Source: Pseudomonadota bacterium (GTDB taxonomy: Bacteria > Pseudomonadota > Alphaproteobacteria > GCA-2746255). Taken from it: 64,000 nt of DNA. Within the stretch, counting starts at the first letter, position 1, and every line of letters begins with the position of its first letter. The notes under the pieces were generated by a model that was not told the DNA's origin, made no database searches, and saw only the letters and a list, made by a program, of their open reading frames with translations. Shown here piece after piece: positions 26,373-36,492 of the stretch. The stretch lies in NCBI GenBank assembly GCA_040752895.1, contig JBFMHN010000004.1:124001-188000 (forward strand), written 5' to 3'. The position numbers were made by a program, and so were the translations under genes.

Positions 26373-27552
26373 GGGCTTTGATCCGATCCAGGAAGCGGGC
26401 GAACAAATAGTGGCTGTCGTGCGGGCCGGGCGAGGCCTCCGGGTGGTACTGGACGGAAAAGACGGGCTTTTCCACCACTTTCAGGCCTTCGAGCGAGCGG
26501 TCGAAAAGCGAGACGTGCGTCATGGCGACCCCTTTGGGCAGGCTCGCCTCGCGGACGACGAAGCCGTGGTTCTGGCTGGTGATCTCGACGCGGCCGGTTT
26601 CCAGGTCCTTGACCGGGTGGTTGGCGCCGCGATGGCCGAGGAACATCTTCTCCGTGCTGGCGCCGAGGGCCAAGGCCAGCAGCTGGTGTCCCAGGCAGAT
26701 GCCGAATATCGGTATCCCTGAGGCAATTAGATCCTTGAGCACCGGCACGGCGTATTTCCCCGTCGCCATCGGATCACCGGGTCCGTTCGAAAGAAAAACG
26801 CCGTCGGGTTTGCGCGCCAGAATTTCCGGCGCTTTGGCGGTTGCCGGCAGCACGGTAACGCGCACGCCGGCGTCGGCCAAGGAACGCAGGATGTTCCACT
26901 TGGTGCCGTAGTCGATGGCGATGACGTGATGGGTCGGCGCTTGAAGCCGGCCATAGCCTTGGCCAAGCCGCCAGCAGGTTTCGTCCCAGTCGAAGGCCGC
27001 CTCGCACGTCACCTCCTTTGCCAGATCCATTCCTTCGAGGCCGGCCCAGCCGAACGCCAGCGCGTGCAGCGCGTCGAGATCGAAACGGCCGTCGGCGGGA
27101 TGGGAAATCGCCCCCTTCGGGGCACCCCCGTCCCGGATGCGGCGGGTTAGGCGCCGCGTGTCCACGCCTGCGATCCCGATCAGGCCTTGCGCTTTCGTCC
27201 AGTCGTCGAGATGGGCCTCGCTTCGGAAGTTCGCCGGCGCCGAGATGCCGGCGCGCAACACGAACCCCCGGGCGGCCGGCCGGGCGTATTCCAGGTCTTC
27301 CCGGTTGGTGCCGACGTTGCCGATATGGGGAAAGGTGAAGGTGATGATTTGGCCGGCGTAGGAAGGATCGGTCAGGATTTCCTGATAACCGGTCATCGCG
27401 GTATTGAAACAGACTTCGCCGACCGCCTGGCCGTGGGCACCCACCCCTTTGCCCCACACCACGTGGCCGTCCTCGAGCACCAATACCGCCGAGGCGCCGG
27501 GAGGGGGGCTCCCATCCGGCCTGAAGGCGCGCGTCGGCTGGGCGGGGGGCAT
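26365..27552 (-). CDS. carA: Carbamoyl-phosphate synthase small subunit
   Basis: A 395-residue glutamine amidotransferase subunit that gives ammonia to CarB. The N-terminal CPSase domain has [17 protein letters not shown]; the class I amidotransferase domain has the nucleophile in [12 protein letters not shown] and the His/Glu pair in [17 protein letters not shown] 27552 ([10 protein letters not shown]) is chosen over 27615. It is divergent from the yqeY-like gene. Confidence 0.96.
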
Positions 27553-27857
27553 GCTAGCTATGGCTTCCTTTCGCGTCCTTCTGGCAGCAACAGCCGCTTC
27601 CAGCCGTTCGGGCAAGTGCCTATCCGCCCATCCGCTTATCGCGCGGTCCGTGGTGGCCGCCGCTGGGAACGGATGGGTTTTTTAGGGGACCCGGCGTTAC
27701 ATAAGCAAAAGCCGTGCCGCCGTCAAGTGGGCACCGTTCTGAAAACGAAAACAAAATCAATCGGTTACTAAACAATCGGTGGTTGCCAAAGGGCGGCGAT
27801 TCCTGTACGTTCAGAGGTTTCCACCATTCCTGACATGACCTTTTCCGGCCTAACCGT
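27553..27857. other. Divergent intergenic region carA / yqeY-like
   Basis: About 305 bases with no gene I can support. On the minus strand the 8-mer ACCGATTG occurs twice (27758-27765 and 27773-27780), 15 bases apart, near an A/T-rich stretch that may hold the carA promoter. No clear attenuator or ARG box was seen. Confidence 0.4.
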
Positions 27858-28313
27858 ATGCTGCGCACTGAACTGAACGAGGCGCTCAAATCCGCCCTCA
27901 AGTCGCAGGACAAAATCGCAGTCTCGACGCTTCGCCTGATTCTGGCGGCGCTTAAGGATCGCGACATTGCCGTGCGGCCGGAACGTGGCAACGCCGGCCT
28001 CGACGACAGCGAAATCCTGCAGATGCTGCAAAAGATGATCAAGCAGCGCGACGAATCGATCGCTCTTTACGAACAGGGCGGACGGCAGGAGCTCGCCGAC
28101 CGCGAGCGCGCCGAGATCACGATCATCTCGCGCTTTCTTCCCAAGCAGATGGAAGGGGACGCGCTGCGCCAGGCGATCGTGGCGGTCGTCGAGGAAGAGC
28201 AGGCCGCGCATCTGAAGGACATGGGGCGGGTGATGGCAGCGCTTCGCGAACGCTACGCGGGCCAGATGGATTTCGCGAAGGCGAGCGGCGTCGTAAAAGA
28301 GATGCTTGGCTAA
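27858..28313 (+). CDS. GatB/YqeY domain-containing protein
   Basis: A 151-residue YqeY-family protein. It has the start MLRTELNEALKSALKSQDK, the central RDESIALYEQGGRQELADRE and the late ALRERYAGQMDFAKASGVVK, matching the domain shared with the tail of GatB amidotransferase. It may act as a tRNA-related amidotransferase accessory, but the function is unproven. It stands just before dnaG and rpoD, the usual alphaproteobacterial order. Confidence 0.9.
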   Translation: MLRTELNEALKSALKSQDKIAVSTLRLILAALKDRDIAVRPERGNAGLDDSEILQMLQKMIKQRDESIALYEQGGRQELADRERAEITIISRFLPKQMEGDALRQAIVAVVEEEQAAHLKDMGRVMAALRERYAGQMDFAKASGVVKEMLG

Positions 28314-28362
28314 GAGCCTTCCCGGCGGGGAAAGCTTCAAAAGGGTTGCACCGGGCCGGCTG

Positions 28363-30144
28363 ATGAGTTTTTCGCCTCAATTCCTGGATGAGATTCGCGC
28401 TCGAGTGCCATTGGCCGAGATCGTCGGCCGCCACGTGCGGCTGCAGCGGCGCGGCCGCGAATATTCGGGCCTTTGCCCTTTCCACAAGGAAAAGACGCCT
28501 TCCTTCACCGTGAACGAGGAGAAGGGCTTTTACCACTGCTTCGGCTGTGGGGCGCATGGCGATGCGATTGCCTTCGAGATGCAGATCGGCGGCCTTGCCT
28601 TCCCCGAAGCCGTCGAGCGGCTGGCCGGCCTCGCCGGCTTGCCGATGCCGAAGCCGGACCCGGCGGGGGCGGCCCGCACCAGGGAGGCCGACCGGATGCT
28701 TGGCCTGCTGGAGGCGGCGACGCGCTGGTTCGAGGGCGAATTGCACGGGCCCCGCGGTCGGGGGGCTCTCGCCTATTTGCAGGAACGCGGCCTCGATGAA
28801 GCTTCGATCCGCGCCTTTCGTCTGGGTTTTGCGCCGGAGGCGACGGGCCTTTTGAAAGAAGTCCTTGCCAAGGCGGGCTATTCCGAAAAGGAGATGGTGG
28901 AGGCCGGCCTCCTCGTCGCTACCGATCCGCCGAAACTTCCCTATGACCGCTTCCGCCGGCGCATTCTTTTCCCGATCACCGATCGCCGCGGCCGCGTCAT
29001 CGCCTTTGGCGGGCGGATCTTCGGCCCGGCCGGGGAGAGGATCGCAAAATACATCAATTCGCCGGAGACTCGCCTCTTCAGTAAGGGAAACGTGCTCTAT
29101 GGACTGGCGGCAGCAAGGGAGACCGTGCAGAAGCGCCGCGAAGCCCTGGTCGCGGAAGGCTATATGGACGTGCTCGCCCTGCACCGGGCCGGTTTCCGCA
29201 ACGCGGTCGCGCCCTTGGGCACGGCGCTGACCGAGGCCCAGATCCAGGAGCTCTGGCGGCTTACGCCCGAGCCCGTGCTTTGCTTCGACGGCGATACGGC
29301 GGGCCAGCGCGCGGCGATTCGCGCCGCGGAGCGGGCGCTGCCTCTTCTCGGTGCCGGCCGTTCCTTGCGGTTCGCGACACTGCCGCCGGGCGAGGACCCG
29401 GACAGCCTCTTGTTGGGCGAAGGTGCCCCGGCGATGCAGCGCGTGCTTGACCAGGCCCGGCCTCTGGCCGATGTGCTGTGGGAGGCGATTCTCCAGAGCC
29501 AGCCCCCCGACACGCCCGAGCGACGCGCCGCGCTGGAAAGCCGCCTCGAGACGGCCGTCCGCCGGATCGCCGACCGCCGGGTCCAGGTCTATTACCGGGA
29601 TGACTTCCGGTCCCGCCTTTGGAACCGAGGGCCGCGGCGGTCGGCAAAAGCGCCGGTTACGGCGGCTGCCGCCGCCCCGCCGTCCGAGCCGTTGAAAAAA
29701 TGCCAGCAGATTCTAGTGGTGGTTGTCCTCAACCATCCCGATCTCTATAACGAGGTGGCCGAACGCTTCGGGAATCTGGCCTTTCCGCTCAAGGATCTCG
29801 ACCGTTTGCGGCAGGCCATCGTCGAGGCCTTCAGCGAGCAGCCAGATCTTGACTCGGAGGCCCTGAAGCGCCATCTCGAAACGCGCGGCTTTTCGGAGGA
29901 TTTGGCGCGGCTTTTGCGGCCGGATTTCTATACGAGCGTCGGCGCTTTTGCGCGACCGGAGGCGTCCAGCGAGCAGGCTCTGGAGGGCTGGCAAGAAGTT
30001 CATCAGCGCTTTCAGCGGCAAGCCGAGGAAGCCGAGTTGCGCGAAGCGGAACGGGCCATGACGGATAATTTGACGGAAGAGGCGTGGCAGCGGTTCAAGG
30101 TGCACAAGCGGCACGGCGGTGCGGCCTCGACCGCGTCGGACTAA
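28363..30144 (+). CDS. dnaG: DNA primase
   Basis: A 593-residue primase that lays down RNA primers at the replication fork. The zinc-binding domain uses Cys38, His41, Cys59 and Cys62 (CPFH ... CFGC). The catalytic core has EGYMDVLAL and the Toprim acidic cluster [13 protein letters not shown] helicase-binding C-terminal domain follows. ATG 28363 ([12 protein letters not shown]) is chosen as family-typical. rpoD starts 98 bases downstream. Confidence 0.97.
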   Translation: MSFSPQFLDEIRARVPLAEIVGRHVRLQRRGREYSGLCPFHKEKTPSFTVNEEKGFYHCFGCGAHGDAIAFEMQIGGLAFPEAVERLAGLAGLPMPKPDPAGAARTREADRMLGLLEAATRWFEGELHGPRGRGALAYLQERGLDEASIRAFRLGFAPEATGLLKEVLAKAGYSEKEMVEAGLLVATDPPKLPYDRFRRRILFPITDRRGRVIAFGGRIFGPAGERIAKYINSPETRLFSKGNVLYGLAAARETVQKRREALVAEGYMDVLALHRAGFRNAVAPLGTALTEAQIQELWRLTPEPVLCFDGDTAGQRAAIRAAERALPLLGAGRSLRFATLPPGEDPDSLLLGEGAPAMQRVLDQARPLADVLWEAILQSQPPDTPERRAALESRLETAVRRIADRRVQVYYRDDFRSRLWNRGPRRSAKAPVTAAAAAPPSEPLKKCQQILVVVVLNHPDLYNEVAERFGNLAFPLKDLDRLRQAIVEAFSEQPDLDSEALKRHLETRGFSEDLARLLRPDFYTSVGAFARPEASSEQALEGWQEVHQRFQRQAEEAELREAERAMTDNLTEEAWQRFKVHKRHGGAASTASD

Positions 30145-30242
30145 ACGGGTTTCAGGCATCGGGTCCTTTTTCGCTCCGCTTCGGCGGGTCGTGCGGGAAA
30201 AGGCGGATGCGAAGAATAGAATACAGAGGAGCAAAGAGACGC

Positions 30243-32252
30243 ATGGCTTCAAAGTCAGCATCCTTGCCGGTCGCCGGCAAAGAAACCGAAATGGTGAAAG
30301 ATTCCCCGCTCATCGATACGGTGAACGCGGCCGTAAAAAAGCTGCTTAGCCGCGGCAAGGAGCGCGGCTACGTCACCTACGACGAGTTGAACGCGGCCTT
30401 GCCGGCGGGCGAGGCGTCCTCCGAACAGATTGAAGATATCATGGCGATGATGTCGGAAATGGGCATCAACTTCGTCGAGAACGAGGACGGCGAAAACGCC
30501 GACGAGTCGGCGGACGATTCGAGCGAAGAGGAAAAAGAGGAAAAAGAAGAAAAGGGCGAAGACGGCGCCATCGCCGGTAATTACGACAACACCGAGCTCG
30601 GCCGGACGGACGACCCGGTTCGCATGTATTTGCGCGAGATGGGCAGCGTCGAATTGCTTTCCCGCGAAGGCGAAATCGCGATCGCCAAGCGGATCGAATC
30701 GGGCCGGAACAAGATGATCGGCGGCATCTGCGAAAGCCCGACCACGATCCGCTCGATCGTGGATTGGCGCAAGGGCCTGATGGAAGGCACCATCTTGCTT
30801 CGCGACATCATTGATCTCGACGCGACCTACGGCGGCACGGCCGCGGCGGCCGAGGGCGCCGCCGTCGAGGAAAACGACGAAGACGAGGAAGCCGCCGCGG
30901 AATCCCAGCCCGAAACCTATAAGGGGGCGGCCGACGGGAAGCCGCACGAGCGGGAGGAGACCGACGCCGACGGCGAGGAAAACCCGGTTTCCCTGGCCGT
31001 GATGGAAGAGGAATTGCTGCCGAAAATTCTCGACATTTTCGACGACATTTCCTCGACCTATAAGAAATTCCATCGCCTTCAGGAGAAGCGATTCGCCGCC
31101 TTCCAGAAGGCGGAGAAGACGACGTCCGCCCAGGAAAAACGCTACGAAAAACTCAAAACCGACCTTGTCGAGCTGATGGAGGGCGTTCACCTCAACAACG
31201 CCCGAATCGAGGATTTGGTTGACTATCTGAAGGTGCTGAACCGCCGCCTCGTCATGCTGGAGGGCCGGCTTTTGCGGCTTGCCATGCACTGCAAGGTGAA
31301 GCGCGAAGACTTTCTCGAACGCTATCTCGGTCTTGAGCTTGACCCCAACTGGTTGCGCCGGGCGGCGCGGCTGAAGGCGAAGGGCTGGAAGGAGTTCGCG
31401 AAGCGGCACGGGCCCGAGGTCAAGGACATTCGCACCGAGATCACCGAGATTTCGAAGGAGGCGGGGCTTCCCATCAGCGAATTCAAGCGCATCGTGCATA
31501 CCGTCCAGACCGGCGAGCAGGAGGCGAACCAGGCGAAGAAGGAAATGATCGAGGCGAATTTGCGTCTCGTCATCTCGATCGCCAAGAAGTACACGAATCG
31601 CGGCCTGCAATTCCTCGACCTTATCCAGGAAGGCAACATCGGCCTGATGAAGGCGGTGGACAAGTTCGAGTACCGCCGCGGCTACAAGTTTTCGACTTAT
31701 GCGACGTGGTGGATTCGCCAGGCGATCACCCGCTCGATCGCCGACCAGGCGCGCACGATCCGCATCCCCGTTCACATGATTGAGACGATCAACAAACTCG
31801 TTCGCACCTCGCGTCAGATACTGCACGAGATCGGCCGCGAGCCGACGCCCGAGGAGCTGGCGGAAAAACTCAGCATGCCGCTTGAGAAGGTGCGGAAGGT
31901 GTTGAAGATCGCGAAGGAGCCGATCAGCCTCGAAACCCCGATCGGTGACGAGGAGGACAGCCACTTGGGCGATTTCATCGAGGACAAGAACGCCGTCCAG
32001 CCGTTGGACGCTGCGATCCAGGGGAACCTGCGCGAGACGACGACGCGGGTGCTGGCCTCGCTGACGCCGCGCGAGGAGCGTGTGCTGCGCATGCGCTTCG
32101 GCATCGGCATGAACACCGACCACACGCTCGAAGAAGTCGGTCAGCAATTCACAGTGACCCGCGAGCGCATCCGTCAGATCGAGGCGAAGGCGCTCCGCAA
32201 GCTCAAGCACCCCTCGCGCTCGCGTAAGCTGCGCAGCTTCCTCGATACGTGA
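30243..32252 (+). CDS. rpoD: RNA polymerase primary sigma factor (sigma-70)
   Basis: A 669-residue RpoD. Region 1.1 is at about 20-75, followed by a very acidic stretch at 79-108 (runs of Glu and Asp), region 1.2 ([17 protein letters not shown]), the non-conserved region with a second acidic run, region 2 ([20 protein letters not shown], then [12 protein letters not shown]), region 3 and region 4.2 ([19 protein letters not shown]). ATG 30243 starts [10 protein letters not shown]. It belongs to the dnaG-rpoD macromolecular synthesis unit. A tRNA gene follows 19 bases later. Confidence 0.98.
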   Translation: MASKSASLPVAGKETEMVKDSPLIDTVNAAVKKLLSRGKERGYVTYDELNAALPAGEASSEQIEDIMAMMSEMGINFVENEDGENADESADDSSEEEKEEKEEKGEDGAIAGNYDNTELGRTDDPVRMYLREMGSVELLSREGEIAIAKRIESGRNKMIGGICESPTTIRSIVDWRKGLMEGTILLRDIIDLDATYGGTAAAAEGAAVEENDEDEEAAAESQPETYKGAADGKPHEREETDADGEENPVSLAVMEEELLPKILDIFDDISSTYKKFHRLQEKRFAAFQKAEKTTSAQEKRYEKLKTDLVELMEGVHLNNARIEDLVDYLKVLNRRLVMLEGRLLRLAMHCKVKREDFLERYLGLELDPNWLRRAARLKAKGWKEFAKRHGPEVKDIRTEITEISKEAGLPISEFKRIVHTVQTGEQEANQAKKEMIEANLRLVISIAKKYTNRGLQFLDLIQEGNIGLMKAVDKFEYRRGYKFSTYATWWIRQAITRSIADQARTIRIPVHMIETINKLVRTSRQILHEIGREPTPEELAEKLSMPLEKVRKVLKIAKEPISLETPIGDEEDSHLGDFIEDKNAVQPLDAAIQGNLRETTTRVLASLTPREERVLRMRFGIGMNTDHTLEEVGQQFTVTRERIRQIEAKALRKLKHPSRSRKLRSFLDT

Positions 32253-32271
32253 TAGGGGTCTATCCGTGACC

Positions 32272-32348
32272 GGGCCCGTAGTTCAGCTGGTTAGAACCGG
32301 CCGCTCATAACGGTCATGTCGCAGGTTCGAGTCCTGCCGGGCCCACCA
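32272..32348 (+). tRNA. tRNA with CAU anticodon, probably tRNA-Ile2
   Basis: A complete 77-base cloverleaf with encoded CCA. The acceptor stem GGGCCCG (32272-32278) pairs with CGGGCCC (32338-32344), the anticodon arm is CCGCTCATAACGG and the T arm has GGTTCGAGTCC. The CAU anticodon with a Ile2-like stem, directly after rpoD, points to the lysidine-modified tRNA-Ile rather than tRNA-Met; base modification cannot be seen. Foreign DNA begins right after its 3' end. Confidence 0.9.
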
Positions 32349-32393
32349 TTTTACTCCCGCCGTAGACGCGTCCGGAACGTTCCGACGACGAGG

Positions 32394-32433
32394 GGGGCGG
32401 AGTTCAGAGATATGGGGCGGAGTTCAGAGATAT
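32394..32433 (+). repeat. Perfect 20-base tandem repeat
   Basis: The 20-mer GGGGCGGAGTTCAGAGATAT occurs twice head to tail (32394-32413, 32414-32433) without mismatch. It lies between the tRNA end and the transposase remnant, and may be a relic of element ends or target duplication. Confidence 0.95.
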
Positions 32434-32440
32434 AAAGACC

Positions 32441-32575
32441 CTGCAGAAATTCGCCACCACCCATGCCTCGTTCCACAATCACTTCAACCAAGCCCGCTAC
32501 CTAAACCGCCGCAATATCTTCAAACAGAACAGCGCTACCGCGCTCGCCGAGTGGCGTCAATCACGAGCAGTGTGA
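32441..32575 (+). mobile_element. Transposase C-terminal remnant (IS6-like DDE family)
   Basis: An open 44-codon segment ends in TGA 32573-32575 and encodes a transposase-like tail: HNHFNQARYLNRRNIFKQN followed by ALAEWRQ. This resembles the C-terminal end of IS6/IS26-type or related DDE transposases. No start, no catalytic DDE residues and no full inverted repeats remain, so it is a dead fragment. A second, different remnant in the same orientation is at 40579-40740; together they bracket the metal-efflux genes. Confidence 0.65.
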
Positions 32576-32635
32576 GCCAAAGTGATGGCGGAGGATGGCT
32601 TGAATGCTTTTGCTTGTAATGGTAGCGTTCATGCC

Positions 32636-33019
32636 ATGTTTGCCGTGGCACTCAAACACCTGTTTCTTGCTTTGGCCGTGCTCGCCTTCTTCGGCAGTGC
32701 GACGACGCAGGCGATGTTGTTTTCACATGCGATGGGCATGTCGTCGACCGCAGATGGTATGATGGTGGCAGGCGACTGCGACCAGATGGACATGATGGGA
32801 TCCAAGAGCGCTATCAACAAGTCGATGCCGTGCAAGTCCATGAGCTTGGATTGCCTGCAACTGATAGCATGCTCCGGGTCCACAGTGAATCTTGCGGCAA
32901 ACTCCTATGCGGTCTCCGAGCCTGTCGCATACGGCGCTGTGAACTATTGGCCCCCCTCTGTGATGGGAATGGGCTTTTCCGTCCCGCCTGACCCTTTCCC
33001 TCCCAAGACCCTTACCTAA
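32636..33019 (+). CDS. Small secreted Met/Cys-rich protein, unrecognised
   Basis: A 127-residue protein starting with a signal peptide (MFAVALKHLFLALAVLAFFG, cleavage near SATTQA). The mature part is rich in Met and Cys (HAMGMSS, CDQMDMMGS, MPCKSMSLDCLQ), a composition seen in periplasmic copper or silver binders. I do not recognise a family. ATG 32636 is chosen because it puts the signal peptide at the N-terminus; an in-frame GTG at 32582 exists. It is the first gene of the cus-like cluster, so a metal-buffering or delivery role is inferred. Confidence 0.7.
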   Translation: MFAVALKHLFLALAVLAFFGSATTQAMLFSHAMGMSSTADGMMVAGDCDQMDMMGSKSAINKSMPCKSMSLDCLQLIACSGSTVNLAANSYAVSEPVAYGAVNYWPPSVMGMGFSVPPDPFPPKTLT

Positions 33020-33186
33020 AAGCCCGGCCGCGCGCCACGTGCGCGTGTGCCCATTCCGCTTCACGGATAACCGACACGCGTACGCGTTGTCTTCTCCGCG
33101 AGGGGATCACCAATGCTTGGGTTGTCGCCGCTCTCGAATGGAACGCCATAGAAAGGCTCCGTTGTGCGGCTCAGAGGGAAAATGTC

Positions 33187-33645
33187 GTGTCACTCAATCG
33201 TACAGCCCCGCTTGCGCGGGGAGCTATCGTCACGCTCTTGCTTGTCATTGCGGGCTCTCTTGCCCTTGGAGGCTGCAAGCCGTCGTCCGCGCCCAAATCC
33301 AGTTCCGAAGGCGCGAGCTACCAGTTCGAGCTTGTGGGCGCGCCGCAAAAAACCGCACCAGGAATACGCGTTGTGTCGGTGCGATTGGTGCACCTGCCCG
33401 ACAAGAAGCCCGTGCCAGATGCCGTTATCTTCGAAACCAGGGCAGACATGGGCCCCGATGGCATGGTCGCGATGACCGCACCTGTCAGGGCGTTGCCTGA
33501 ACCCGAGCCGGGCATTTACCCGTTCGAGATCGAATTCGGACCGGTGTGGAACCGACCGGGCGACTGGGCGCTCTTACTCGCCGCAAAAGTTCAAGGCGAG
33601 ACGGAGACCGTCCGTGGCAGCGTGACCGTTAATCTCGAGCCGTGA
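33187..33645 (+). CDS. YtkA-like domain lipoprotein
   Basis: A 152-residue protein with a lipoprotein signal peptide ending at Cys30 (LALGGC). The following beta-rich domain (YQFELVGAPQKTAPGIRVVS, RADMGPDGMVAMTAPVRAL, PGDWALLLAAKVQG) matches YtkA-like/FixH-like periplasmic domains often found beside RND metal pumps. Start is GTG 33187 with GAGGGA upstream. The outer-membrane channel gene starts 1 base after its stop, so the two are translationally coupled. Likely a periplasmic accessory of the pump; the ligand is unknown. Confidence 0.78.
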   Translation: MSLNRTAPLARGAIVTLLLVIAGSLALGGCKPSSAPKSSSEGASYQFELVGAPQKTAPGIRVVSVRLVHLPDKKPVPDAVIFETRADMGPDGMVAMTAPVRALPEPEPGIYPFEIEFGPVWNRPGDWALLLAAKVQGETETVRGSVTVNLEP

Positions 33646-33646
33646 C

Positions 33647-35062
33647 ATGTCTGGTCAATCGAACAAAACTTCCGCCGCGCAGACGCGCCGGCGAGTCTTG
33701 CAACGGGCTATGCTCCACTTCTCGGTGCGAAGCCTGGGCAAGCTCATCTGTAATATGCTGCTCGCTCTAACGGTGGCGTGTGGGACCGCTGTAACGGCAA
33801 CGGCCAAGGACAATCTCTTTGCTGGCGCGCAGACTCTCGAGCTGGAGCAACTCATTGAGCTTGTGCAAGCGCGAAACGCGGATCTTGAAGCCGCACGCGC
33901 AGGGGCGGAGGAGGCAGCAACTCGCATCAAGTCTGCGGGAGCTCTCGAAGATCCCATGCTTAGCTACAAGCTCGCCCCGGCCACGATCGGCTCGCGAGAA
34001 ATCGGTACAAGGCAAGGCGTCGAGGTTTCGCAGACTCTGCCGTGGCCGGGCACACTCCACGCGCGCGAAGCAAAGGCTAAGGCAGAAGCTGAGGCTGCAC
34101 AGAACGACACAAGCATGCGCACACTCGAAGTGGTCTCCGATGCCAAAGCAGCCTTTGCTGAGTGGGTATTCATATACGCGGCGCTGAAGATCAACCGTCA
34201 GCACCAAATCCATCTCGGGGACCTGGAAGCGGCGGCGGAAAGAAGTTACGCAACCGGTGTCGGGCGCCAACAGGATGCGCTCAAGGCAAGCCTCGAGCTC
34301 GCCCGCGTGGAGAATGAGGCGCTTGGATTAGAGAGCCAGCGCCGCATGGTCCAGGCCCGGATTAATGCGCTATTGAACCGTGCTCCCGTTGCCGAGCTGC
34401 CCGAACCGACGCCTTTCCGTTTGCTCACACGACTTCCTCCGCTCGATCACCTCGGAACTATGGCGATGGCGCGCCATCCCGAGTTGAAGGGGCTTGAAGC
34501 CACGCTCGATTCGACCGAAGCGGTGGTCGCTTTGGCTAGGAAGGCGTTCTATCCAGATCTCAGTGTACAGGCTGGTTACGACGAGATGTGGGACGCCAAG
34601 GAAATGCGGCCGAGCGTTGGCATCTCGTTCAATGTGCCTCTCCATTGGGAGCGGCGCGAAGCAGAGCTTGCCAGTGCACGCGCCGCGCAACGACGTGCCG
34701 AATGGAAGGTTGCCGATCGACGCGCGACACTTCTGGCGGCCGTGGCTGAGGCCTATGCGAGTGTGGATCAGGCCGCGCGATCCATTGCTTTGTATAAGGA
34801 GAGGCTCCTGCCATTGGCGGACGCTGCCGTGTTGGCCGCGCTCGCCGATTACCGCCTGGGGACAGGCGGCTTTTCCTCGGTTATCGACGCGGAGCGCAGC
34901 AAGCTCGATCAGCAACTGAGCCTCGAGCGCGCCATAGCGGATCAATACCGGAGCCTCGCAGCCTTGGAGCAGGCGATCGGCGGACCGCTTGTCGAAGCGG
35001 ACTCCGAGGTTGGTTCTCCTGCCAGTAATGGCGCAATCGACCATCGGGAGTATCGCCCATGA
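33647..35062 (+). CDS. Outer membrane efflux protein (TolC/CusC type)
   Basis: A 471-residue TolC-family channel. After a signal-like hydrophobic stretch (residues about 30-47) come the two OEP repeats: LEQLIELVQARNADLEAARA in the first, DHLGTMAMARHPELKGLEA in the second, with long helical segments. It forms the outer-membrane exit of the pump encoded by the next two genes. Its stop overlaps the ATG of the fusion-protein gene (ATGA 35059-35062). The long N-terminus suggests the true start could be an internal ATG near 33752. Confidence 0.9.
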   Translation: MSGQSNKTSAAQTRRRVLQRAMLHFSVRSLGKLICNMLLALTVACGTAVTATAKDNLFAGAQTLELEQLIELVQARNADLEAARAGAEEAATRIKSAGALEDPMLSYKLAPATIGSREIGTRQGVEVSQTLPWPGTLHAREAKAKAEAEAAQNDTSMRTLEVVSDAKAAFAEWVFIYAALKINRQHQIHLGDLEAAAERSYATGVGRQQDALKASLELARVENEALGLESQRRMVQARINALLNRAPVAELPEPTPFRLLTRLPPLDHLGTMAMARHPELKGLEATLDSTEAVVALARKAFYPDLSVQAGYDEMWDAKEMRPSVGISFNVPLHWERREAELASARAAQRRAEWKVADRRATLLAAVAEAYASVDQAARSIALYKERLLPLADAAVLAALADYRLGTGGFSSVIDAERSKLDQQLSLERAIADQYRSLAALEQAIGGPLVEADSEVGSPASNGAIDHREYRP

Positions 35063-36492
35063 CAATAACCTTGCGCGGCGGGCTTCGTCGTTTCCTACAC
35101 TTGATTGCGGCTGGTTTAGCGATTGCTGCCGTTGGCGGCGCTCCTGTTATCGCCGGCGACAAGACGGAGAATCCTGCGCAACGGCAGGAGCGGGCACCAC
35201 TCTATTACCAGCATCCTGACGGTAAGCCTGTTTATGCCCTGACGCCGAAGAAGGGCAAGGACGGGCGTGATTTCGTGCCAGTTTACGAGGACGAATCCAC
35301 GTCGGCAGGACCGCCGGCGCAGCAATCCGCGACACCCTCGGCTGACAAGGGGCGGATTCTCTATTACCGCAATCCGATGGGTCTGCCGGACACCTCCCCC
35401 GTGCCGAAGAAAGACTCCATGAGCATGGACTACATCCCGGTCTACGAGAACGAAGTCGCTGAGGTGGGAATCGTTCGTGTTAGTCCCGGCAAGCTGCAGA
35501 TGCTTGGGGTACGGACGGCGCCGGTTGAGATGCATAAAACCCTGGTGCGCAGCGTTCGTGCCACCGGGAGTGTGCAGCTTGACGAACGGACACTCGCCGT
35601 CGTCACCACAAAGATCGGCGGGTGGATCGAGTCGCTTCAGGTCTCTGCTGTGGGCGATGACATTCGGCGTGGTGATCCGCTTCTCCAGATCTACTCGCCT
35701 GAGCTTGTTGCCGCGGAGGAGGAATACCTCGTTGCGTCTCGACTGACAACGTCACACGGCGATGGGGCGCGTGGAAGCGCAGAAGCGCTGACGGCAGCAG
35801 CGGCGCAGCGCTTGCGGGCGTTCGGCGTGCCCGAGAACGAGATCGCACGTTTGAGGCAGACGGGAAAGGCCAGTCGTGCCATTACGGTGCGTGCGCCCAT
35901 CAACGGCATCGTGGTTGAAAAGCCTGCCGTACAGGGCATGCGCGTCGAGTCGGACTCGGTTCTCTACCGATTGGCGGATCTCACGACCGTGTGGCTCGTC
36001 GCACAGGTTCAGGAGCGGGACCTCGGAAAAATTCAGAAAAGGCAGCGCGTGCGTGCGTCTTTCGTGGCGTTTCCCGAGCGCACCTTCGAGGGCATCGTCG
36101 ACTTCGTCTATCCCACACTATCGGCGGAAACGCGAACGGCACGGGTTCGCCTCCTTATGCCTAATCCGGATCTCATGCTTCGCGAGAATATGTATGCAAC
36201 GATCGAGATCGAAACACCTGTCACGTTAGGCAAGAGCCGAATGCTGATTGTACCAGACTCTGCTATCATCGACAGCGGCGCACACCAAATCGTTCTGATC
36301 GATCGTGGTGAAGGACGTTTCGAGCCAAGGGCTGTTCGTCTTGGTGCTCGTGGTGATGGCAACAGGGAGGTGCTCGAGGGACTGAAAGAGGGCCAGCGTG
36401 TCGTCGTTGGTGCGAACTTCCTGATCGACTCGGAAAGCAATCTCCGGGCGGCACTGCAGAGCTTCATGCCCACGACAGGAAACCCCCAATGA
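35059..36492 (+). CDS. cusB: RND membrane fusion protein with two heavy-metal-binding motifs (CusB type)
   Basis: A 477-residue periplasmic adaptor. After an N-terminal hydrophobic segment (14-32) there are two copies of a short heavy-metal-binding domain: LYYQHPDGKPVYALTPKKG at 48-66 and LYYRNPMGLPDTSPVPKKD at 101-119, each ending in a FVPVY/YIPVY motif. Then comes the HlyD-like barrel-sandwich and lipoyl region (LDERTLAVVTTKIGGWIESL) and a beta-barrel. It links pump and channel and probably hands over metal ions. Overlaps both neighbours by ATGA. Confidence 0.92.
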   Translation: MTITLRGGLRRFLHLIAAGLAIAAVGGAPVIAGDKTENPAQRQERAPLYYQHPDGKPVYALTPKKGKDGRDFVPVYEDESTSAGPPAQQSATPSADKGRILYYRNPMGLPDTSPVPKKDSMSMDYIPVYENEVAEVGIVRVSPGKLQMLGVRTAPVEMHKTLVRSVRATGSVQLDERTLAVVTTKIGGWIESLQVSAVGDDIRRGDPLLQIYSPELVAAEEEYLVASRLTTSHGDGARGSAEALTAAAAQRLRAFGVPENEIARLRQTGKASRAITVRAPINGIVVEKPAVQGMRVESDSVLYRLADLTTVWLVAQVQERDLGKIQKRQRVRASFVAFPERTFEGIVDFVYPTLSAETRTARVRLLMPNPDLMLRENMYATIEIETPVTLGKSRMLIVPDSAIIDSGAHQIVLIDRGEGRFEPRAVRLGARGDGNREVLEGLKEGQRVVVGANFLIDSESNLRAALQSFMPTTGNPQ

